A stretch of DNA of 64,000 bases, from assembly GCA_021464415.1 (NCBI GenBank), contig CM038463.1, positions 116,714,790 through 116,778,789 on the forward strand, written 5' to 3'. The notes beneath the pieces are model-generated. The model worked only from the letters and a program-made list of their open reading frames with translations. It was not told the origin of the DNA and made no database searches. How positions within the stretch are numbered: position 1 is the stretch's first letter; the number at the start of each line of letters is the position of its first letter. Both the position numbers and the translations under genes were made by a program. This DNA is from Lonicera japonica (taxonomy: Eukaryota; Streptophyta; Magnoliopsida; Dipsacales; Caprifoliaceae). Shown piece by piece: positions 34,232 to 45,768 of this stretch.

Positions 34232-35225
34232 TATATATACATATATATATATATTTCATATCTACTTCTTTTTTAAAAAAAAAATGAGGTCTAAGGTGTT
34301 GTTTTAAAGCTTGTTCAATTTCAATTTTGAAAATTCTCTCTATTTCATGTACGATTCGAACCGAAACCCTCCTAATATTTGAGTGAAAACTGCTACCCCC
34401 AAGCTATCCACTATTTTTATACTCTCCATTAATTATTCTTCTTCTTATTATTAACTAGAAATGGCAATAGGTGTTATTTTTGTACATAGATAAATATATA
34501 TTTTTTTTAAAAAAAGATTAAAACATAAAATTATTATGACTTAATACTTAAAAAGTCTTACTTTTAACTTCAAGTTTTTAAAATTCAAATCTTATTAATA
34601 ACATGTTACTTTCATCGTGAAAGAAGGTTCGTAAAACTTCCTTACCCAATCATCAAATCTATTTTAGCCTAAGCTATTTCTTCTCTTATGCAATTTCGTG
34701 TTATAAGAAGAAAGTCTCCCCCTAGACTACTTTTCTGTGGATCAAGCTAGTTTTGAATCAAGTTTTGTGAGTTCAAACCTTATTAATAACATGTTACACA
34801 ATGGCAGTTCATTTTATACTTTTTTTAATGAGTGTAAATTGCTCTGTATATAGCCAGTAAGGATAGTCTACTGGCCAAAAATCACCCATTTGTTATAAAA
34901 GTTGTGAATTCAAATTTTCCTCCTTCATTGATGTAATAAAATATATTAAATTCAATTTTAAGATAAAATGATTGAAATTGTGAATATTTAAACAATTCAT
35001 CCAAGTTTGAGGCCATCCCCTTTCCATTTCTTGAAATTGCACATAGATGGTGCTTACGAAACCAAAATCCAAATCCAAATCATATTTAATAGATCACGAT
35101 TTATACTGTGTTGTTTGGTTGTACTTCTGAAATATGATTATTTGAATGAATGATTCACTTAAATTTTAGAAATTTTAAAATATGTTTGACCGAGGCAGCA
35201 GTGGTTCATTCTAATTGTACTTCTT
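34232..35225. other. intergenic, no gene seen
   Basis: AT-rich. The phrase TTATTAATAACATGTTAC occurs twice (near 34592 and 34778), suggesting a small repeat remnant. Confidence 0.5.
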
Positions 35226-35570
35226 GGTCCCCCCGCCCCCAATTGATATTTGAAGCCGAACTCGGATGCGGCTTTTGATGTAGGCGCTAATGTGACGGGC
35301 CTATGTGTGGTGGTTTGGGATCATCAGGGTGTGCGAAAGCTTATGATGAGGAACAAGGTGGTCGGTTATCCTGATGCCGGAGGAGGGGAAGCTATAGCAT
35401 TATTGGTGGGTCTTAAATACGCTTTAAGTCACGATCTTCGCCCTGCTATTTTGGAGTCAGACAGCAAACGGGTTGCGGAGCTTTCTTTCTAATTCGCCTA
35501 GACGGGCGGAGGTTGATGTATTCTTGGGGGGAAGTCAACGCTCTATTGTCTCCTTTACAATTGAGTAAAT
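35226..35570 (+). pseudogene. RNase H-like domain fragment
   Basis: LKPNSDAAFDVGANVTG, GGGEAIALLVGLKYAL and AILESDSKRV give the three acidic positions expected of plant RNase H-like (RVT_3) proteins, namely the D of SDAAFD, the E of GGGEAIAL and the D of ESDS. The frame stops at 35492 and continues in another frame as LSNSPRRAEVDVFLGG, so a frameshift is present. The start is missing. It is probably the tail of a non-LTR retrotransposon or a copied RNase H-like gene. It is not functional. Confidence 0.65.
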
Positions 35571-35602
35571 TTGTGCATGATTCTAGGACAACTAATTATG
35601 TA

Positions 35603-37792
35603 CTCTATCCGTTTTATAAAGATAGACTCATTTTTTTTATATAGATTAAGTAGGATGTTCTTAAATGCACTCACAGAATCAGTCTTTTTACCTCAATGTG
35701 AGAATACTTTCTTTTCACCCTATCAAATTTTTAAAAAATCTTGCACTTCACCCCAGTGGTGGGGTGAGTTTACTAAAACAATATAAAGACGATAAAGTTT
35801 TGTAGCTAAAAGTAAAAATATTAAATAATATTAATTTTTTCATTAATATAAAACATATTAAACAAAAATTACATTGTTCTTCATAAATTTCATTAAAAAT
35901 TTCGTCTAAATAGTACCTCTGAAGATACAAAATATTAATTATAATAAATACAGTTTTAATAATTATATGATATTTCATATAATGTTTTATTATTCATTAC
36001 TCTTAAATAGTTATTATTCATATTTTAAATTTGTCAAAAAAATTTATTTTTACCAAATAAGTAAATATAAGTTTTAATTTACTACATCAAAAATATTAAA
36101 AGATCGGAAGTTGATCTATATATATATAGCAGTATGTTTGATATACAAAAGAAATTTGAAATATTTGCTCCGTTTCCAATTAAATTTAGATCATCCTTTA
36201 TTTTTTAAGCATTTTGAAAATTTTATTAGTTATTTTCAACACATTTATAAATAAAACAAAAATTAAATTAATTCTTTTATAATATATATGAAAATTTAAA
36301 CATTAATTATAATTAAAGAAAAGCCCATAAAAGCCCTTAAGCTATTTTTTTTATACATACTTACGTAAACTCTCTCTCTCTCTCTCTATAAAACGTACAT
36401 GTGAGTGATACGGAATAAATAGTTAGGTTAGATTGCAAAGGCTCGGAGGAGCCGTTGAAGTTAACTAATTAATTAACAAAAGTAATAATTAAGTCATATA
36501 CTATATAAATATGTCTTAATTCACTGCATCAAAGATGCATCAAAGATATTAGAAAATAAATTTTATTTTTATCAAAAATATTAGAAGAAAGATGACAGAG
36601 GAAAAAAAAAACTCGCAGGAAAAAAAGTGAATAGTGATGAATTTTTCCAAGTGTTCTTAAATGTATCTACAAAATCCGTCTTTTCACCCCGGGTGTTCTT
36701 AAATGGTTTTTTAATGACTTAAAAACATTTTCTTCTTTCTTTTTAAAAAATGTTATCTTTCGTGAAAATGGAAAAAATGAATTGAAAAAATAAAATAATT
36801 TTTATAATAATAAATCATTTATTAAAATATTTTGTTACTTTCGATTTCTAAGATATTTAATTTTTTAAGACTCAAGAAAACGATATCCTTGCAAAAGATT
36901 AAAAGGATAGAGATTTTCTCACTAAACTATTTCATTTTTTAATATTTTTTTACAAGTAATTTTTAGAATTTAAATATTGAAATAATAAAAGCACAACATG
37001 CAACACACATATATATATATATATATATTTATGACATATTAGGCGCACGTCAAGACAAACATTTTTTAGCTTTGATATTGTATAACTTATCGTGAGTTTT
37101 ATTAAGCTCTACATGCATGTACAAATAAAAAGATTGAATGAATTAAGAAAAATATCATTGAAGACGTTACCGTGCGACAACAAATAAAAACAAAAATCTA
37201 GCACTTAATATAATAATTAAAGAATATTTATTATAAACTTACATTTATGAAATATATTTAATTAAGTGAAAATAGTAGATGATTGTTTGTTGAAAAAAAA
37301 TAAAGTTTTTTAATTAATTTTTAAAATTTTAAGTGGGTGAGAAGACAAATCAGTGGTAATTTTTTCAAAGTATAGAAAGTGGGGTGAGAAGAATGGGGTT
37401 TACACTATTTTTTAAGTTAAGATTAACGTAACTTTGATTTTTGGTGGGGTGAGAAAACAGATTATGTGGGTGCATTTAAGAACATCCATTAAGAAACTTT
37501 ATTTAATATAATTAGAACCATAATTTTTTTTCACATTTTCTTATTATACCCTCATTTATTTTACTATAATAAATACATTAGATTAGAAGATGAACATACA
37601 TTTTTTATCTTTCTTATAGGAGATGAGTATTCACTAGGTAAAATTAATTATTTTGGAGTTGATAACAATGTAATTAAATAAATGTACATTAAGAAAAAGG
37701 AAATTTTAGTACATTCTTTAAAAAGGCGAGTAGACTATAATTTGGGACAAAAGAAAAAGTTATAGTAGACTATCTTTGTGGAATGGAGGGAG
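35603..37792. mobile_element. Stowaway-like MITE, split by a nested element
   Basis: Left end TACTCTATCCGTTTTATAAA and the inverse of TACTCCCTCCATTCCACAAA at the right end, with TA at both edges (35601-35602, 37793-37794). The insert at 35653-37487 divides it; the remaining MITE is about 350 bp. Confidence 0.75.
35653..37487. mobile_element. hAT- or MULE-like non-autonomous element
   Basis: A 1.8 kb insert with inverted ends: GGATGTTCTTAAATGCACTC at the left and the inverse of GGATGTTCTTAAATGCACCC at the right. It is flanked by 8 bp ATTAAGTA / ATTAAGAA (35645-35652, 37488-37495; 7 of 8). Internal copies of the terminal phrase occur near 36650-36710 (GTGTTCTTAAATG twice). No transposase was seen. 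Confidence 0.75.
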
Positions 37793-38520
37793 TAACTCAT
37801 ATGTTAGCTAGAAAAGCCTTTTTTATTCATTTGGACGTCATTTGTTCCGAAGAGTTTTCAATTTGCTTTGTTCTCTTTGTAATTTGGAATTAGTGGTTTA
37901 GTTTTTCTCCTCTTCTACGCATTCAAAAATATATATATATATATATATATTCTTTACAATAAACAAGAACACTTACTTTGCATATTACACAAAAGCATTT
38001 TCAGAATATTCGTAAAGTTGGAAATTTAAAATGAATTACGGTAAATAGAAATGCAAATTAAGAAGCAATTGCTTGCAATATTTTTGACATATTCATATTT
38101 TTGCAATAAAACTCATAAATTTTACCACAATTCATATTTTCTGATTAAATTTATAAATATCACATAAAATTTTCTTGTAAATTTGCGGTGAAATTTGAAA
38201 ATTTCAATTCAAGTTTGTAGTGAAACTTTTAAAATTCACTACAATTCATCTTTACTTTAGCCATTAAACTTGCAAATTTCACATAAAATTTCATTGCACA
38301 TCTGCAGTGAAATTTGAAAATCTCACTTCAAATTTGCAGTGAAACTTTTAAAATTTGATTAAAGTTTTTAAACTAAATAAAAAAAAAGTATTTTGCAAAG
38401 AGTTTTGTTGTTTCCCAGCGAATCAAACAAAGATAAAATAAATGCAAAATTAGAAAACAATAAACATAAGGAATACAATTAGCCAATTAGTAAACAATTC
38501 ATATCTGGAAACAATTTGAA
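37793..38520. repeat. degenerate tandem repeat within intergenic DNA
   Basis: Two similar blocks of about 120 bp (about 38157-38275 and 38278-38360) share CAGTGAAATTTGAAAAT and GTGAAACTTTTAAAAT. No gene is seen. Confidence 0.55.
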
Positions 38521-38522
38521 TG

Positions 38523-38575
<53 letters not shown>
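38523..38575. repeat. (TA)n(TG)n microsatellite
   Basis: A compound dinucleotide run. The short open frames across it on both strands are artefacts. Confidence 0.95.
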
Positions 38576-38576
<1 letters not shown>

Positions 38577-39908
38577 TTACAGATGTGGAATCTCAATATA
38601 TTAATACTAATTTTGTCTTTATTGTTGGTTATGTTAATAAATGGTTTGCTTATTGGATTAGAGTACTTTATCATGAACCTTACGTGGAAGTATGATCATA
38701 TAAGGGCTTTTTCTCCTAATTTCTCATACAATTATCACTGATATTATTTCTATTTTGAGAATTTGCGACTTGGATATAGCATAACCCGGTTCTAAAAATC
38801 CAAACCCAAAAATTAAATGGAGTAGGCGACGGTCTATCTCTTAGCCCGAATAAATAAATTTTCACTTGCTATACTAGACACTTGGATTATATTAATGATT
38901 GGCCCACTGAAACCAACCATTTTACATTGGGCTTCATAACGCCCAAAGGCAATTATGCAATACAATGATCCAAATTGTGGGCCACTCTTAAAAATATCTA
39001 GAAAGAATAAGCTAAGGAAGAAGTAATTTCTTCTAAGAATATGCTACTATTTATTTAATCTCATTTGTACTACCATATTATAGTTTCTTACCATGTCTAA
39101 GTCTTTGTACTCAGCCTCCAATACAAATGGCCCCTGAATCCTTGTTCTTGGGGCATCTGAATACTGATCGGAAAATCACCATTAGAACACGGAACCGCAA
39201 ACACTTTACTAGAGAAAGAAATACAAGTAGCTGTGAAATAAATATTTTTAACTCTACACTCTACTAGAGAAAAAAATACGCAGAGTCCTAGTAGGTTCGG
39301 GTGTAAATGGATAATCCGCAACAATTTGTATTATTATGTGAAATACGATCGTAAAACCCGAACTTTAAAACACTAAAAAAGCTCAGGGGGGAATCTACTA
39401 TCATATGAACAAACCCACATTGCTCAGTTATAACAAAAGCTAAAAATGCAAATATAGGCACTAATATAATTGCTTAGGAGTTGGGATCGTTCGAACTAAT
39501 GAAGAGGATGTTTGTTCAAATGTTGGCATTAATATAATTGTCTATATATACATAGATTATACATTCAGACTTATACTTCCTCTTTAAAAAAAAATGTTTT
39601 AGAAAGAAAGATTAAATTAACTACTAATGAACACACACAAACATATATATTTATAATATAATAATAGAATGATGCGGCAATCACAGCTGTATTTGTACAT
39701 GTGACCTTACACTCCTTACAAGCACACGGTAAACTCAGACCACATCAACCAGGAACATTTTCAACACGCATCTCTAAATAAGTATATATGGTCTACATCT
39801 ACAAATGATCTATCTAGTATTCTAACAAGCTTTAGAAGTCTCGAGGAGAGCAGAGGAGAGGGGACCCTGAAAAAACCTCCCACTTTAGGTACCTAACAAA
39901 AACTTTTT
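38576..39908. other. intergenic; 3' flank of the glucanase at the right
   Basis: No gene is seen. The part nearest 39908 is probably the 3' UTR of the minus-strand glucanase. Confidence 0.45.
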
Positions 39909-42883
39909 TCAAATGACCACCAATAACATCCAAACCCCACAGAAAACCAACTCCCACCTATGATTCAATTTCAAACTAACCCCTGAAGACTTGGCAGTGT
40001 CTGTGGTACCAACAAGAAATCTGCATTCACCAACTGAAGGATCTAGAAAGGTGACCAACCCAAGCCCATCGAAATCGCAGCTGCGTGAACTCTGTTTCTG
40101 TAGCTGGTAGTAACTGTTGAATGCATAAGAGATATTTCCCTTCTCCCCAATTCGGTTACACGATCCCCCGTAGTTGAGCGTTGTGCAATCCGCAACAGTA
40201 CAGGCCAGCTTAAAGTGGTTAGCTACACCAGAAAGATCTCTGGATGGGTCTGCCACACACCACCTGGACTGCAGATATTCAACATCCTTTGCATTTTTCA
40301 GTAATCCATTGCCCAATCCAAGGTTAAGCGCGTACTTTGCCTGTCCATCAAAAGAGAAGATACCCCAGTGCCTCTCAAAGTTCCCCGGAAGTACGCTCTT
40401 TGCTCCTTCATCCAGAAGACCGAAGAGGTAAACATCCATAGGGGGGGAAGCTGGCCTCAGAGGGGTTCCTTTATTGCTTAGGACGTGTTTTATGAGACCT
40501 TGGTTGAATGCCCTGGCAGCAGTAAGATTTGCACCCATGGTTCCATCTGTAGGCCAACCTACCTCGCCTATAACTATGGGCATCTGACTGTAACCAATTT
40601 TGCTGAGAGCTGCAACTAAAGTGTCAAAATTTCCATCAAACGCATTGTAGTATACATTTGGCCCATCTATCACAGGATGGTTTGTCCCCTCGAAAAATGC
40701 ATAGTCTTGTGGAAAATCCGAGTTCCCATAGAGGCTTAAAAATGGGTAGATATTGACCATGAATGGGGAGCCATTGGAATTAAGGAATGAAACAAGTTGG
40801 GTCATAATTTGAGTCAGTTCTGGCCGGAAGGCTCCTTGAGAAGGGAGGGAAGACTCATAGGCGTCAGCATTACAAGGGACCACTAGCTTCACTAAGCCTG
40901 CAAGGTTGGCTTTGGCCAAGGATTGTTGTAGATTCATCAGAGCAGGGATAACGTAAGACTGGAATTGACCACCATAACTCGTAAGGAACGGCTCATTTCC
41001 TACAGCAACATACCTGTGTTACATTGTAAGAACCAAAACCATGCAAAAGTATCAGGATCGATGTGTATACAGGACTCACCAACCTATACAAAATTCTAAT
41101 ATGCAAGGAATTGTTTTCAAATTGCAGTTCAACTAAATATTTCCACAAAGGGCACATACAAATACATATGTTGCCAACTTACTCGGCATACATGCACATA
41201 TGTATATAGTATATACACTTCTAAAATTGACAAGTTCATATAAACTTTCTGGGACACAAAATTCCACTCAACAAGTGTGAACCAAGTCATCGATCACAGG
41301 GGGACTAGCCTAGTCCTGGTAGTAGAAGGATTGAATGCTAGGTGGTTTTAGCCTATGAAGCACGGATACTCTGCCAGAGGCCACGAATCCTTCCTGATAC
41401 GTGTCCGATATGCAATATGCCCTGATACACAAATCAGAGAGTATCGTTTTTTTTTATTATTATTATTTTTTTATTTTAATCCCGATACATCCCAACATGT
41501 TAATCCGATATGCTGGAGGGGTCTTTTTGTAAAGTTTAAAACTTAAAAATGGGTCAAAGTAAAATAATTTAAAATATTGAGGCTTTAAATAAATAAAGAA
41601 AACTTTAGCAGGCCTTGTCGGAGTTGGAGTCGGTGGTATTTGGGGATGTAGTTGAAGCGATTGATGTTGAGTCGACTAAGTGATATTGAGTCAATTATGA
41701 ATGTTATCTCTATATTCCCCTTTTGTTTTCTCTTAGTCTATGGAACAATTTGCGTTTGCTTTTTTTAAACTTTGATTGCTAAATGCTGAGTGCTGAATTC
41801 AAGCTCAAGAAATGGTGTTTGTTTTTTATTCTAAATGAATCTTTGAATATTAAGTGTTTGTATAAAACAATGGTTTAAATTTAGCATTAAGCAGTCGGCG
41901 GGGCTGATACCTCTCAATGATGAATGCTTAATCATTAAAAAAAATTGTTGTTAATCTCTTCATAATTTTTAAAAACAAACAGCTTATAGCATATCTGAAT
42001 GCTTAAAACGATCCTATTAAGGATTCAGTGGCAAAAACAAACACCTTCATAATGTATGCTTTATCTTTTAATGATGCGGTGAGTGGTGACAATGATCATG
42101 TTAAGTATTTGGATTATTGAGGCAATCTAGTTTGATTTTATTGAATTCTTTAATTATTGTTGCTATCGTGCAGACTCAGGAGGATGAATGCAAGAGGAAG
42201 GTAGAAAGGCAGACTTATTCTGGCCTAAAATTTATTTTTTTTTGCTTTAAATACCTTTTGTTGAAACGTAAAAAATACTCTCCTAATTGGGAATATTTCT
42301 GAAGCCTGACTGGCTTACTCGGGGACCTGCTGTTACTCTTTATATATATATATATATATTATTCGAGTTGAATCAAGAAAACCATCCGCAATATCATATT
42401 GTAGTGAAATGAATTACTAGGGGGTTGATGTACTCAAAACTACAAAATAGATGAGGTGATAAAATTGTATTTATATATATATATATATATATATATTCAC
42501 ACTCAGGTGAGAGGAGAGGAGTCATACTTGATGTTGGCACCGCCTTTAACCAAGAAGGCGGAGATATTGCGGTTGATCCACAAATCAGAGGCAGAAGAGG
42601 AGGAGCCAAGGAGGGACAGCATCTCATTGGGGATCCCCACCATAACCTCGATCCCACTCCCCATCAGGGCTTTGAGGGAACCCGGGTCCGCATCGAACAG
42701 TTTAACCTTCCTTATCTTGTTCTCTTTCATCAGATCCACTACCGTATACGGTGATAGCCTGTGCATCGACACCGTTCCCCAGTTCACCCCTATTCCTACG
42801 GTTGATTCCCCCGCCATCGGTCCCAACACCACCACCGCCAAAACCACAACAACAACAAGCCCTCCACTTTCTCCCATTTTCAT
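39909..42883 (-). CDS. glucan endo-1,3-beta-glucosidase (GH17) with X8 domain, GPI-anchored type
   Basis: Hydrolyses 1,3-beta-glucan (callose) at the cell surface. Two exons: 42883-42528 and 41013-39909. The intron is 1514 bp with borders GTATGA...CACAG. The joined frame gives 486 residues. Residues 1-26 are a signal peptide with a run of Val and Leu. The GH17 domain follows: GVNWGTVS near 32, VAVGNEP with the acid/base Glu at 126, and IGEVGWPTDG with the nucleophile Glu at 269. The X8/CBM43 carbohydrate-binding domain (about 370-452) has six cysteines at 371, 390, 395, 404, 431 and 449. The C terminus after SSG is hydrophobic (VFCGVWMLLVVI), fitting a GPI signal. No stop or frameshift was seen. 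It resembles Arabidopsis glucan endo-1,3-beta-glucosidases 5 and 6, but the orthologue was not determined. Confidence 0.95.
41014..42527 (-). other. intron of the glucanase gene, carrying repeats
   Basis: It holds TA microsatellites near 42340-42360 and 42468-42496, the second only about 30 bases from the splice donor. A segment at 41350-41530 contains GAAGCACGGATAC and CGTGTCCGATA phrases typical of plant interspersed repeats. No reading frame of note. Confidence 0.6.
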
Positions 42884-44892
42884 TTTCAGTCCCTAGTCCC
42901 TTTAACTTCACTCATTCCATTCTAATCACTTCTTCTCAAAATGTGACAGGGAGACATGTGCAAGAGAGGACAAGCAGCTAAAAATAAAATGGTGACAGCA
43001 CGGAAATTTCTACCGACTAACCCTGACGTGGAAAGTTACGTCATTAATTTACGGGAGTTCTTTTTATTTGACAAAATATCTTCCTGACACACTTTTAAGC
43101 TTTTATTTAAAGGACATTTTTTTCAAAAAAAAGTAAAATATAAATTAATTTATTAAAAATAAAGTAACAAACAAACAAATTTAAAATAATATAGTTAAAT
43201 GGAAATTAAAAATAATAAAATTAAGGCTATACAAATATAAAAATGTTTTCTAAATTTAAACATTTCGGATAAACTTGAAAAGTCAAACAACAAGATAAGA
43301 ATACATTTAAAATTTAAAAAAATAATAAAATAAGTCAATTAAGAGTATCTCTAATAATTATATAAATATTAAGATAAAAATATGATGTATAAGCTAACTC
43401 TTACACAAAACTTAAAATATGAAAAAATTGTACTCCAGCCGTAGTCTTACAAATTCTTATATAAAATTTGAAATAATCAATAAGATTCCAACCCAAGTTA
43501 AATATCAATTTAATATTAGTTTTTCTTGAATTTTTTTTTATACATAATTTTATCATAACAATAAATCTTGTTCTTTAAGTATAAGTAGATTTCAAATATG
43601 TAATTTTAATTAAAATTATTATATTTTAAAGTTTTATAAAAATTATGAGGATAGATAATGCTGACGTAGTAGTGCAAATTGGAGTTTTACACATTTTTTT
43701 TACACAAAATGAAAATTTAAAATACCGTTGGACTTTTAGAAAATAGTTGAGATGGTTTACATTGAAAGTTTATCGAATGCAACGGTATTTTAACTTGATA
43801 ATAACTTAGAATACATCTAAAAGTCTATCGAATGCATTTGAGATTTAAAAAAAATCAAAAATTTGAAACTTAAAACAATTCAACAAACAACTCAGAAGAA
43901 TAATAACTTATAAGCTTTAATGGTCGGCTTATGCAATATTTTCGTATTAACACTCTGATAAATTTGTACAAAAAGATGAAACATGAATAAAGGTTAAAAT
44001 CATTTAGGCATTTTAAAGATAATTTATCACCATCCAAAATATCAAGTATTAACCCAAAGAGAAAAAGTGGAGAATACCAACAGTACAATATAGAAAATAT
44101 TCATCTAAAAATAGTTTTATATAGATATATGAGTTTTAGTCAATGCAAAAAAAAAAGAAAAAAAAAAGAAAAGAAGAAGAAGTAAGCTGCATGGGTTTAA
44201 AAAATATTGGGAATGAGAAAATAGTTGAGATGACAAATAAAAATGAACAAATATACTCATTATTTTATCACAATGAAATCTACAGTAGAAAAAACAATGT
44301 ACCGGCAATTGCAAATGCAAAGGTTCATTATGATAAATCATACATAATGCAATAAACATGTAAGAACCTTAAATCGCGACAAGACTTTAACTGAGACTTA
44401 TGATTTAAAAGAACCACGATTAAGAAAACTGACAATTAACAAAAATAGTATATAGCATTGATAAAAAGCGAAAGCGTGCAACCGACCACTAAAAATATCC
44501 CTATCTAAATTGTATATTGCTAGCAATAGTTTCACTAGCAAAAATATCTATTGGAGCATAATGGTCAATTGATTTATAACACTAAGATTGTTTATAAAAT
44601 CATTATGCTCACAAAATATATTAGATTTGAATAAACATAGATGGTTTACATTGTGGGATGCAAAGTATATTGATAGTTGTTATGGGGCTGAATAATTATT
44701 GGACCATCATCAAAAAAATTCTTATAATACATATGAGCGATAGTATTGACGATGATAATATGGGTAAACAGGTTTAAAACATTAAGCCCATGGAACTTCT
44801 TTAGAAATGGAAAAACCCATTAACAAATTCTAAATATACTGACCCGATCCATTTAAAAATAAATATTCTAATCATATATATATATACACTTC
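42884..44892. other. upstream region of the glucanase, then intergenic
   Basis: No canonical TATA box was recognised in the first 150 bases upstream of the ATG. The rest is AT-rich with no gene. The small frame at 44143-44355 is low-complexity Lys/Glu and not supported. Confidence 0.45.
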
Positions 44893-45257
44893 AATAGTCC
44901 CATTCTCTTAAGGACCGTTCTTAAGTTAGCTAATTTAATGATCATTTATTTTGAGGGGTAAACAGGTGAATTTGTTTCATGAAACTTGGTGAGAATAATT
45001 TCTATAATGAATAGATTATCTCCACCGAATTTCATCAAAAAAATCAAATGGGAAGTGGGTTAATTAAAAGTCTAAACTTTCAACCTCCAAAAATGCGCAT
45101 ATATATCAATTTTTCAGTTAACCCACTTCCTAATTGATTTTTTATGAAAGTTGGTGTAAATGATCTATTCATTATAGAAATAATTTTCACCAAATTTCAT
45201 GAAAAAATTCATCCGTTTACCCTCTCAAAAAGGATGGTCCTTAAGAGAAGGGCTCTC
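44893..45257. mobile_element. foldback MITE
   Basis: 365 bp, flanked by a perfect 8 bp duplication TACACTTC (44885-44892, 45258-45265). The arms are inverse copies of about 170 bp: CCATTCTCTTAAGGACC at the left pairs with GGTCCTTAAGAGAAGGG at the right, and pairing continues inward (CCACTTCC at the centre). A transcript would form a long hairpin. The 8 bp target suggests hAT. There is no coding capacity. Confidence 0.85.
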
Positions 45258-45265
45258 TACACTTC

Positions 45266-45768
45266 GACAGGTAAAATACTACACATAGGGAAAAATATAT
45301 GGAAAAAAGCCACTATAACTGAGAAAACATGTACTCGAGAAGGAGATAAGGCCAAAGTCACGGCATTCAAGTAGAAATAAAAAGCAAATGAATGCATAAA
45401 CTATAAAGTTGGTTATTTAAAAATCGGACAACCCATTAATAATGTTGGTGCGTATAACTAGACAAGAGTAATTTAGACCAAACAGTCAAATAATTAGTTC
45501 AAATGACTAAGGTAATAATTAGTTAAAAAATGTATAAAAGAGGTTCGCCTATATGAAGATATGGGTTAGTCCTCCTTTGTAGAATATAATTAGGAGCTCG
45601 GGTTACTTTATATTATAACAACTGAATTGATGTTTACAAGGTTACAAAGTCTTTAGCTACTCTATCCTCATAAGATTACAATAGGAATATACTTGAGCTA
45701 CACGAGTTATAAATTCCCTATACTAAGAGCTCTCCTGTGTGCTTTGTAAATCTATTTCTCTCTATTTT
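45266..45768. other. intergenic, no gene seen
   Basis: Nothing recognised. Confidence 0.4.

Noticed and set aside
38450..38741. Frames with Ile-Tyr and Cys-Val runs
   Set aside because: They come from the (TA)n(TG)n microsatellite.
42503..42657. Continuation of the glucanase first exon past 42528
   Set aside because: The frame runs on for a few codons (YDSSPLT), but GTATGA is a good donor and the second exon resumes GH17 sequence (YVAVGNEP) in the right phase.
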